Source: JBEVEP01 sp040512755 | GTDB taxonomy: Bacteria; Pseudomonadota; Alphaproteobacteria; Rhizobiales; Rhizobiaceae | Direction: 5' to 3' | Length of the DNA: 15,716 nt | NCBI GenBank assembly: GCA_040512755.1 | Contig: JBEVEP010000273.1 | Location: 1 to 15,716 of the forward strand | Part shown: piece by piece, positions 1 to 6,547 of the stretch | Layout of the letters: each line of letters opens with the position of its first letter | Position numbering within the stretch: position 1 is the first letter of the stretch | Program-made: the position numbers and the translations under genes | The notes under the pieces: generated by a model | Database searches by the model: none | Told to the model about the DNA's origin: nothing | Seen by the model: the letters and a program-made list of their open reading frames with translations, nothing else

Positions 1-160
1 TCACGAGGTCGGGAATGACGGCACCTTGATGGGAACAGCCAACCACAGACGCTCGTGTCAGCGCCGACGTTCGCGATTGGCGGAACCGTCAAACGAAACT
101 CGTCATTCCCGACCTCGTGAGCGAGCGGAGCGAAGTGGAGAGTGTCGGGAATCCATGCCT
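1..160. repeat. Intergenic inverted-repeat element with alternative stems
   Basis: A perfect 20-bp inverted repeat lies at 1-20 and 101-120. A third, shorter arm (GTCGGGAAT, 144-152) can instead pair with ATTCCCGAC at 105-113, so the right arm has two possible partners. The left arm touches the window edge, so the element may extend further. Interspersed palindromic repeats containing 'gtcgggaatccatgcc'-like words are, as far as I recall, common between genes in rhizobia, but I cannot count copies here. The rest of this 301-bp gene-free stretch (161-301) shows only a tiny CCCAA-TGC-TTGGG hairpin at 196-208 and no gene I can support. Confidence 0.6.
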
Positions 161-301
161 CGGAAGTGATGAAGTCAGAATCCGGCGAAGGCAGGCCCAA
201 TGCTTGGGGCGGTCGGGACTATTCTAGGCAACAAAGCATCAGCCAGCAGGAACGCCACCCCGCATGCTAATCCGTGGCGCGGGAGCTGGTCTCCGCGTTC
301 T

Positions 302-937
302 TCAGCGCCCCTCAGTAAGAGCTTCGACCTGTGCTCGAAGCTGCGCCAACTGCTCCTCGAGCATCTGCACCCGCGCCTCCAGCCCTGTCACACCCGATTG
401 TCCTGACGGGACGGCAGCTACAACCGGACCGGAGAGCAGGTGAACATAGCGGTCTTCGCGCTGGCCAGGCCCGCGAGCGAGCAGTTGAACAAGCGCCGGT
501 TCGCGCTGAATCAGCGCCTCTAGGTTTTCGCGAACTTCGTCCGCCGACTCGAATTTGGCCATCCGTTCGCCGCGGGCCAAAAGCTCGTATGCCGTCTGGG
601 GACCGCGCAAAAGCAGAAGGCCAAGCAAGACAATCTGAGCCTGGGACAATCCGAGCCGCTGCTGGACGCGATGCTCGTATCGCTCCGCGCGTGCCGCGAA
701 GGTATGCCGCGCCAAGCCCTTCTGCTCCAGAGTGGCCAGCGCGCGGTGAACTTCGACCTGCTCCAGTGACATGATCGGATCGCGCGAGGTCTTCTGGTTG
801 GCGGCCACCAAAGCGGCGTTGGGGGTCAGCGGATAGACGTCCGGTGTGGTCTCCTTCTTTTCGATCAGGCAGCCCAGCACGCGCGCTTCGGCAGCGTTCA
901 GAAGGGGCAGGTCGGAAGAGGCGTCGTTAGCATTCAT
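302..937 (-). CDS. yceH: YceH family (DUF480) winged-helix protein
   Basis: This is a 211-residue protein of the YceH/DUF480 family (PF04337), close to the 215 residues of E. coli YceH. The family signature is clear near the N-terminus: LNAAEARVLGCLIEKK at 13-28, then TTPDVYPLTPNA at 30-41 and AANQKTSRDP at 45-54. The family folds as two winged-helix domains (about 10-90 and 95-170). A short C-terminal coiled coil follows (about 186-208, LEARVQMLEEQLAQLRAQVEA). The biochemical role of YceH is not established. I chose the ATG at 935-937 because the conserved region begins soon after it and the length then fits the family; an in-frame ATG at 1021 would add 28 unconserved residues. No strong Shine-Dalgarno precedes either. 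It diverges from the helicase gene. Confidence 0.9.
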   Translation of the reverse strand: MNANDASSDLPLLNAAEARVLGCLIEKKETTPDVYPLTPNAALVAANQKTSRDPIMSLEQVEVHRALATLEQKGLARHTFAARAERYEHRVQQRLGLSQAQIVLLGLLLLRGPQTAYELLARGERMAKFESADEVRENLEALIQREPALVQLLARGPGQREDRYVHLLSGPVVAAVPSGQSGVTGLEARVQMLEEQLAQLRAQVEALTEGR

Positions 938-984
938 GTCGATAGGGGTCGTAGAGCAGTTGCCGAGCCAAGGTTTCGTGGGCC

Positions 985-1033
985 GCAGTACACCGGACCA
1001 AAAGTCGGTGCAAGCGACCAAAAGTACTGCACC
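985..1033. promoter_or_regulatory. Phased direct repeats between yceH and the helicase
   Basis: GACCAAAAGT occurs at 996-1005 and again at 1016-1025, so the copies are exactly 20 bp apart, about two helical turns. The pair is enclosed by inverted repeats GCAGTAC (985-991) and GTACTGC (1024-1030), and also GGTGCA (1007-1012) and TGCACC (1028-1033). The position, between two divergently transcribed genes, suits a regulator binding site acting on one or both. No known operator family is recognised, so function is inferred from geometry alone. Confidence 0.35.
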
Positions 1034-1059
1034 CTACTGTCACTGCCATAGTCCGGGGC

Positions 1060-1080
1060 AGATCGTTCGATCTCTTTTTG
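1060..1080 (+). other. Small palindrome with T-run in helicase leader
   Basis: AGATCG (1060-1065) and CGATCT (1068-1073) form a 6-bp stem around two bases, or more realistically 5 bp with a 4-base loop, followed by CTTTTTG. The next 40 bases are pyrimidine-rich, up to the helicase start. It resembles a weak intrinsic terminator or attenuator on the plus strand, but the stem is short and no gene ends just before it. Confidence 0.2.
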
Positions 1081-1129
1081 TTCCAGTTTTCCTCTTGGCC
1101 TTTTTTTGTCCCGGCGCTACTTCTGAGGC

Positions 1130-3652
1130 GTGACGAGCCAAGCCCGCCTTTTGTCAGAAAATGCTGCCGCGCTTCTCCCGGAGCCGTTCCTCAAATGGTT
1201 CGAAGATCGCGGATGGGCGCCGCGTCCGCATCAAATCGATCTCCTGGCGCGCGCGCAGGCGGGAAAGTCGGTCTTGCTGATCGCGCCCACCGGGGCAGGC
1301 AAGACGCTGGCCGGGTTCCTGCCATCACTGACCGATGTCGCGACGCGTCCCAAAAGAAAACCGGGGGAATCGAATCGCGGCATACACACGCTTTACATTT
1401 CCCCGCTCAAGGCGCTTGCCGTCGATATCGAACGCAACCTCGGGAAGCCGGTTAGCGAAATGGGGCTGCCCATCAGCATGGAAACGCGCACGGGCGATAC
1501 GCCGACGCACAAGCGCCAGCGCCAGAAGCTCGCCCCGCCGGACATTCTGCTGACCACGCCGGAGCAACTTGCCCTGCTGATCTCGACGGCCGATGCCGCA
1601 CGCTTCTTTTCCGATCTCCGCTATGTGGTCCTCGATGAACTTCATTCGCTAGTGACATCCAAGCGTGGGCACCTGCTCTCGCTTGGGTTGGCAAGGCTTC
1701 GCCGTTTCGTTCCCGATCTGCGAACGATTGGTCTCTCGGCGACCGTTGCGGAGCCTGATGAGCTGCGCCGCTGGTTGTTGCCGCAGAACCCGCCGGGTGC
1801 GATGGCCGACCTCATCACTGTCGCGGGCGGGGCCAAGCCGGACATCTCGATCCTGGAATCGGAAGAACACGTCCCCTGGGCAGGGCATACGGCGCGCTAC
1901 GCCATTCCGGAAATGTACGACGCGATCCGCAAGCACCGCACGACGCTGCTCTTCGTCAACACACGCAGCCAGGCGGAAATGCTCTTCCAGGAGCTTTGGC
2001 GCGTGAACGACGACTCGCTGCCGATCGCTCTGCATCACGGATCGCTGGATGTCGGCCAGCGCCGGCGCGTGGAAAAGGCGATGGAGACAAATAGCCTGCG
2101 CGCCATCGTCGCGACATCGACGCTCGATCTCGGCATCGACTGGGGCGATGTCGATCTCGTCATCCATGTCGGCGCGCCGAAAGGGGCTAGCCGGCTTGCC
2201 CAACGCATCGGCCGATCGAACCATCGCATGGACGAGCCGTCGAAAGCGCTGCTCATTCCAGCCAATCGCTTCGAGGTTCTGGAATGCCGCGCCGCGCTGG
2301 AAGCCAACTATCTTGGCGCTCAGGATACACCGCCGCTGACTGCGGGCGCTCTCGACGTGCTTTCCCAGCACGTTCTTGGCAGCGCCTGTGGCGGGCCTTT
2401 CGATGCAACGCAGCTTTATGAGGAAGTTATCAGTGCCGCCCCTTACGCCGGGCTCGATCGGCCAACCTTCGATCGGGTCGTCGAATTCGTGGCGACTGGT
2501 GGTTATGCGCTGAGAAGCTATGAGCGCTACGCGAAGATCCGGCTGACAAAGGATGGGACGTGGCGCATATCGCACCCGCATTTTGCGCAGCAGTATCGGC
2601 TGAATGTCGGCACGATCATCGAATCGCCCATGCTCAATGTGCGCTATGTCCGGTCGGGCAGGGGCGTGAATGCGCGGGGCGGCCCTCTGCTCGGCAGGAT
2701 CGAGGAGTACTTTCTGGAAACCCTGGCTCATGGCGACACATTCCTGTTCGCCGGCCGAACGCTTCGGTTCGAAGGCATCCGGGAGAATGAATGCTTCGTC
2801 TCCAATGCGAGCGGCGTTGACGCCAAGGTGCCGATCTATGCCGGCGGCAAGTTTCCGCTCTCGACCTATTTGGCGGAACAGGTGCGCGGAATGCTGGCGG
2901 ATCCCGACCGCTGGAAGACGTTGCCGGAGCAGGTGTCTGACTGGCTGCGGCTGCAGAAAGAAAAGTCCGTGCTGCCGCGCAAGGAGGATCTTCTGGTCGA
3001 GACGTTTCCTCGGGCCAACCGCTTCTACATGGTCATCTATGCCTTCGAAGGCCGTCTAGCACATCAGACGCTCGGCATGCTGCTGACCCGAAGGCTCGAG
3101 CGCTCCGGCGCGCATCCGACGGGCTTTGTCGCGACCGACTATTCGCTCGCGGTCTGGGGGCTGGAGGACTTGGGCGCGATGTTCAAGAGGAAGCAGCCGT
3201 CTCTCGGCGCGCTTTTCGACGAAGACATGCTCGGCGACGACCTCGATGCGTGGCTGGCGGAGAGTTGGCTGTTGAAACGGACGTTCCGCAATTGTGCGCT
3301 GATCTCCGGCCTGATCGAGAAACGCCATCCCGGACAGGAAAAGAGCGGCCGTCAGGTCACAGTCTCGGCCGATCTGATCTACGATGTCCTGCGCAGTCAT
3401 GAACCGGACCACATCCTGCTCCAGGCAACGCGGGCGGATGCCGCAAGCGGGCTGCTCGATGTCAGGAGGCTGGGAGAGATGCTCTCGCGCATCAAGGGTC
3501 GAATCGTGCATAAAGACCTTGAGCGCATTTCGCCGCTGGCGGTCCCCGTGATGATGGAGATCGGCAAGGAAGCAGTGGCCGGCGAGGCCAATGAAATGCT
3601 CCTGTCGGAGGCGGCGGACGACCTGATCGAAGAGGCGATGGGCAGGCAATGA
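1130..3652 (+). CDS. lhr: Ligase-associated DNA damage response DEXH-box helicase (Lhr type)
   Basis: An 840-residue superfamily 2 helicase of the bacterial Lhr type (TIGR04121-like). ATP-driven DNA strand separation during repair is inferred from the family. Visible motifs in order: Walker A APTGAGKT (52-59), motif Ia SPLKALAVD (91-99), TTPEQL (142-147), motif II DELH (169-172), motif III SAT (203-205), motif V VATSTLDLGIDWGD (327-340) and motif VI QRIGRSNHR (358-366). A winged-helix region (about 400-480) and a DEAD-associated C-terminal domain (about 620-800) follow, so the Lhr core looks complete. The start is uncertain: GTG 1130 is the first possible codon after an in-frame TGA at 1124-1126, but the only GAGG lies just one base before it; a TTG at 1151 is the alternative. 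The stop overlaps the pdeM start, so the two are likely co-transcribed. Confidence 0.93.
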   Translation: MTSQARLLSENAAALLPEPFLKWFEDRGWAPRPHQIDLLARAQAGKSVLLIAPTGAGKTLAGFLPSLTDVATRPKRKPGESNRGIHTLYISPLKALAVDIERNLGKPVSEMGLPISMETRTGDTPTHKRQRQKLAPPDILLTTPEQLALLISTADAARFFSDLRYVVLDELHSLVTSKRGHLLSLGLARLRRFVPDLRTIGLSATVAEPDELRRWLLPQNPPGAMADLITVAGGAKPDISILESEEHVPWAGHTARYAIPEMYDAIRKHRTTLLFVNTRSQAEMLFQELWRVNDDSLPIALHHGSLDVGQRRRVEKAMETNSLRAIVATSTLDLGIDWGDVDLVIHVGAPKGASRLAQRIGRSNHRMDEPSKALLIPANRFEVLECRAALEANYLGAQDTPPLTAGALDVLSQHVLGSACGGPFDATQLYEEVISAAPYAGLDRPTFDRVVEFVATGGYALRSYERYAKIRLTKDGTWRISHPHFAQQYRLNVGTIIESPMLNVRYVRSGRGVNARGGPLLGRIEEYFLETLAHGDTFLFAGRTLRFEGIRENECFVSNASGVDAKVPIYAGGKFPLSTYLAEQVRGMLADPDRWKTLPEQVSDWLRLQKEKSVLPRKEDLLVETFPRANRFYMVIYAFEGRLAHQTLGMLLTRRLERSGAHPTGFVATDYSLAVWGLEDLGAMFKRKQPSLGALFDEDMLGDDLDAWLAESWLLKRTFRNCALISGLIEKRHPGQEKSGRQVTVSADLIYDVLRSHEPDHILLQATRADAASGLLDVRRLGEMLSRIKGRIVHKDLERISPLAVPVMMEIGKEAVAGEANEMLLSEAADDLIEEAMGRQ

Positions 3653-4359
3653 CTGCAGGCGGAGAGAGACGAACATACGGGGTGGACGAGATCGTCGTCG
3701 CCGGCGAGCGCGCTGTCTGCGATCAGCGCGGCGTGCTTTACTTTCCCGACCTCGATCTGCTTGCCGTGTCCGACCTTCATCTCGAAAAGGGCGCAGCCTA
3801 TGCCCGACGGGGCTCTTTCGTTCCGCCATATGACACCGCGGCAACGCTGGTCAGGCTTGCGTCCGTTATTTCCCACTATGATCCGCAGATGGTGATCAGC
3901 CTTGGTGACAGTTTTCACGACGGCAAGGGCTCCGCACACATGCCCGACGTTTTCCGTACCCAACTGACGGCGATGATGGCGGGCCGCGACTGGTTCTGGG
4001 TCGCAGGCAACCACGATCCCGACGCGCCGGAGGGCCTGCCCGGCGAAACCGTCCGCGAGATCGCGATCGGTAGCCTGGTTTTTCGGCACGAGCCGTCAGC
4101 GGTTCCGGTTGCCGGCGAGATCGCCGGCCATCTGCATCCCTGCGCGCGCATCGTGCAACGCGGGCGTTCGGTCAGGCGGCGCTGCTTCGCGAGTGACGGC
4201 CGCAGGCTCATCATGCCTGCTTTCGGTGCCTATACCGGTTCCCTCAATGTTCTGGACCGTGCCTATGCCGGCCTGTTCAGCCGCGAAGCGCTGATGGCCT
4301 ATCTCCTCGGAGCTCGCCGCATTTACGCCATCTCCGGCTCGATGCTTCGACCTGGATAG
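3649..4359 (+). CDS. pdeM: Ligase-associated DNA damage response endonuclease PdeM
   Basis: A 236-residue calcineurin-like metallophosphoesterase of the PdeM type (TIGR04123-like). The metal-binding motifs are all present: DLH (42-44), GD (86-87), GNHD (120-123), FRHEP (145-149, His147) and GHLHP (160-164). These build a two-metal site expected to hydrolyse phosphodiesters; nuclease action in DNA repair is inferred from the family name and its genomic association. Its ATG overlaps the helicase stop codon (ATGA), the classic arrangement for translational coupling. In many bacteria the helicase and this enzyme sit with an ATP-dependent DNA ligase and a metallo-beta-lactamase-fold exonuclease; neither lies adjacent here. 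No signal peptide, so cytoplasmic. Confidence 0.92.
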   Translation: MTAGGERRTYGVDEIVVAGERAVCDQRGVLYFPDLDLLAVSDLHLEKGAAYARRGSFVPPYDTAATLVRLASVISHYDPQMVISLGDSFHDGKGSAHMPDVFRTQLTAMMAGRDWFWVAGNHDPDAPEGLPGETVREIAIGSLVFRHEPSAVPVAGEIAGHLHPCARIVQRGRSVRRRCFASDGRRLIMPAFGAYTGSLNVLDRAYAGLFSREALMAYLLGARRIYAISGSMLRPG

Positions 4360-4436
4360 GTATCCCGCGCGACTGTGGCCGGTTGCCTGCCAACAGAGGT
4401 AATACTCAGTGGCTGTGATGTTTGACGATTGTGCTC

Positions 4437-4599
4437 CCCCTCATCGCCCTGCCGGGCACTTCTCCCCGTTTTACGGGGAGAAGAGACGCCCTCACTGCGG
4501 ATTTCGCCAATCACCAACGCTGCAAATTTCAGGGCAGCCGGTACCGTAGCGCTCCTCTACCCGCTTGCGGGGAGAGGATGCCGGCAGGCAGGTGAGGGG
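4437..4599. repeat. RIME-like palindromic intergenic element
   Basis: The 163-bp element has imperfect inverted ends: CCCCTCA (4437-4443) with TGAGGGG (4593-4599), and CCTGCCGG (4448-4455) with CCGGCAGG (4581-4588). Inside are two strong hairpins: an 11-bp perfect stem at 4459-4469/4473-4483 with a TTT loop, and an 11-bp stem with one mismatch at 4554-4564/4567-4577. This two-palindrome layout and its sequence resemble the Rhizobium-specific intergenic mosaic elements (RIMEs). It fills the convergent gap between pdeM and the TIGR02186-type gene, where its hairpins could stabilise or end transcripts from both sides. I find no gene and no clear target duplication. Confidence 0.7.
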
Positions 4600-4647
4600 C
4601 GACACAGACCGGTCATAAGTAAGAGCCGTTAGTATAAAACCGGGAGC

Positions 4648-5436
4648 TCAATCCTTCCGGAAGACGATCCGTCCCAGCCAACCGGTGAACATTGCGAGCG
4701 ACACAGCGAAAAGGCCGTAGAAAAATCCGTAGTCCTGTGACGCGCGGAAGATCGACTGCTCGAAGCCGGCTTTGACGATGGCGAGCTGCGCCGACGTTTC
4801 CTTGATGAAAATACCGTTGCGAAACAGGAAAGCACGCGCCTTGTGGGTTCCGACCGGAACATTAGGCGCCAGTTCCAGCGTCGCGCGGAAAAGGTTCTGC
4901 GACAGGAACTGCACGCCGCCAATCCGCTCGTTGTAAAGTCCGGTCGCCTTCTTGCGTTCGCGGAGCGCCGCTGTGAATTCCTCGATCCTTGTTTCGCCCA
5001 CGTTCCTGTCTTCAGGCTCCATGTAGATGTTTGCCGCTCCAAGCGACAACTGACGAAAATTATTGGGGTTGGTGATGTCCTGCATCATGCGGGTCGTCGC
5101 GACGGAATAGGAAATCGGCACGTTCAGGAAGGTTAGCGATGACATGTTGATCCACATGCCGAGAACGCGGCTCTTGCGGCGCACGACGACGGGACGGGCG
5201 GGCCCCTCAAGCACAACGATCACATCGTAGCGTCCCTGCCGGCTGATCAGCGGATCGGCATTGTCGAGCGCACCGAAGATCGTCAGGTCGGCGCCGGAAA
5301 AATCGGACGTGATGGAAACGCGGTCCGTCGAGAGGCCGATTTCGATGTTTTCCGGATTGGCCTCCTGCGAACTGACGCTGCCCATTAGGAGAGCGGTAAT
5401 GCCGACAGCCAGCGCCATGACGTGCTGGAAGGCCAT
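4648..5436 (-). CDS. TIGR02186 family membrane-anchored periplasmic protein
   Basis: A 262-residue protein matching the TIGR02186 family of alphaproteobacterial proteins, whose biochemical role I do not know. The N-terminus is a signal peptide (hydrophobic 6-20, cleavage likely near 23-25). A long beta-rich domain follows, with the conserved-looking stretch GLSTDRVSITSDFSGADLTIFGAL (34-57) split by no gaps and the segment RGRYDVIVVLEGP-like (67-79). A single C-terminal transmembrane helix (about 236-256) precedes a short basic tail, GRIVFRKD. The protein should therefore sit in the inner membrane facing the periplasm. The ATG overlaps the TGA of the permease gene by one base (TGATG), and GGAGG lies six bases upstream (5443-5447), so translation is probably coupled. 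This partnership suggests an accessory role for the permease; that is inference. Confidence 0.8.
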   Translation of the reverse strand: MAFQHVMALAVGITALLMGSVSSQEANPENIEIGLSTDRVSITSDFSGADLTIFGALDNADPLISRQGRYDVIVVLEGPARPVVVRRKSRVLGMWINMSSLTFLNVPISYSVATTRMMQDITNPNNFRQLSLGAANIYMEPEDRNVGETRIEEFTAALRERKKATGLYNERIGGVQFLSQNLFRATLELAPNVPVGTHKARAFLFRNGIFIKETSAQLAIVKAGFEQSIFRASQDYGFFYGLFAVSLAMFTGWLGRIVFRKD

Positions 5437-6359
5437 CAGATGCCTCCCAGCGCGGTGAGGGAATAGAGATTGGCAGGGCGGACAAACAGATCGAAGGCGA
5501 GGCGCAGCGCGACAGCCAGAACCAGCGCGGCCAACAGTGCGCGTAGCTGTTCGCCGCGCAGCTTCTGCCCGGCCTTGGCCCCATATTGCGCGCCGGCCAC
5601 CCCGCCGACCATCAGAACGAAGGCGAGCACAATGTCGACGGTCTGGTTCGCCGTGGAATGTACGAGCGTGGTGTAGGCGGCGACGAAGATGATCTGAAAC
5701 AGGGAGGTGCCGACGACCACGTTGGTCGGCACTTTCAGCAGATAGATCAGCGCCGGAACCATGATAAAGCCGCCGCCGACGCCCATGACGGCGGCAAGAA
5801 AGCCAATGCCGGCGCCGAGGCCAAGGACAGGAATGGCGCTGACGAAGAGCTTCGACGTCCTGAAGCGCATTTTCAGCGGCAGCTTGTGGATCCAGTTGTG
5901 GTGTCCGGGCTTCTTGAGGGTCGGCGCTGCGCCGGAGCGCGTCCGCCGCATGGCGCGCACGCTTTCCACCATCATCAGCCCGCCGACGGTGCCGAGCAGT
6001 GCGACATAGAGCAGCGAGATGAAGAGGTCCAACTGGCCTACGCGTCTTAGCAGCGCGAAGACATAGGCGCCGATGGTCGAGCCAAAGATACCGCCTGCAA
6101 GCAGCACCGTGCCCAGCTTGAAATCGAGCGTGCCGCGCTTCAGATGCGACAATGCTCCTGAGAAGGAAGAGGCGACCACCTGATTTGCGCCGGTCGCGAC
6201 GGCGATCGCCGGCGGAATATTGTAGAAGATCAGCAGCGGGGTGATCAGGAAGCCGCCGCCGACCCCGAACATGCCCGAAAGAAATCCCACCGCGGCGCCC
6301 ATTGCGAGCAGCACGAAAACATTAACGGACATTTCGGCGATCGGGAGATAGATGCCCAC
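5436..6359 (-). CDS. TauE/SafE family anion permease (sulfite exporter type)
   Basis: A 307-residue integral membrane protein of the TauE/SafE (DUF81, PF01925) family, usually linked to export of sulfite or organosulfur anions. The two internal repeats typical of the family are evident: GFLSGMFGVGGGFLITPLLI (25-44) and GFLAAVMGVGGGFIMVPALI (186-205), each followed by a second short motif, ATGANQ (55-60) and VGTSLF (216-221). About eight hydrophobic segments are visible, with a basic cytoplasmic-looking loop near 134-170. I took the GTG at 6357-6359 because the following IYLPIAE resembles homologous N-termini as I remember them; the ATG at 6330-6332 is the alternative. The substrate cannot be told from sequence. 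It forms a likely two-gene operon with the TIGR02186-type gene downstream. Confidence 0.87.
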   Translation of the reverse strand: MGIYLPIAEMSVNVFVLLAMGAAVGFLSGMFGVGGGFLITPLLIFYNIPPAIAVATGANQVVASSFSGALSHLKRGTLDFKLGTVLLAGGIFGSTIGAYVFALLRRVGQLDLFISLLYVALLGTVGGLMMVESVRAMRRTRSGAAPTLKKPGHHNWIHKLPLKMRFRTSKLFVSAIPVLGLGAGIGFLAAVMGVGGGFIMVPALIYLLKVPTNVVVGTSLFQIIFVAAYTTLVHSTANQTVDIVLAFVLMVGGVAGAQYGAKAGQKLRGEQLRALLAALVLAVALRLAFDLFVRPANLYSLTALGGI

Positions 6360-6480
6360 CCGTCAAACTCAAGGAACAATTGCTGCCAGCTGTTCTCGCC
6401 CCCTGACGAGAACCACCGGATGACTAAGTGGCAGTTGCGCCGACATTGCGGCGAAATCAAATATTATGTTGCGCTGAGCC

Positions 6481-6520
6481 AAAAAAATGCGCTGCGCTTC
6501 CAAGGGGATGGTTAATCCCC
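6481..6520 (-). terminator. Possible podJ terminator (weak)
   Basis: Just after the podJ stop on the minus strand, GGGGAT and ATCCCC (6515-6520 and 6504-6509) form a 6-bp stem with a 5-base loop. A run of seven Ts (6481-6487, A on the plus strand) lies 16 bases further on. That gap is longer than in a standard intrinsic terminator, so the assignment is tentative. The remainder of the 188-bp gap to the permease should hold the permease promoter; I cannot place one convincingly. Confidence 0.3.
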
Positions 6521-6547
6521 GGCAATCCGGCTGCCCGCCAGGGGCAG

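Noticed and set aside
200..406. 68-residue plus-strand frame at the left gap
   Set aside because: Runs into the yceH 3' end on the other strand, has no ribosome site and no recognisable content.
331..774. 147-residue plus-strand frame over yceH
   Set aside because: Antisense to conserved YceH signature residues; composition typical of a shadow frame.
1649..2731. 360-residue open frame on the minus strand
   Set aside because: It is antisense to the helicase core, whose motifs V and VI lie in this span; its translation has no recognisable domain and long antisense frames are expected in GC-rich coding DNA.
4429..4632. Short frames across the RIME-like repeat
   Set aside because: They translate the palindromic repeat; hairpin structure explains the sequence better than coding.
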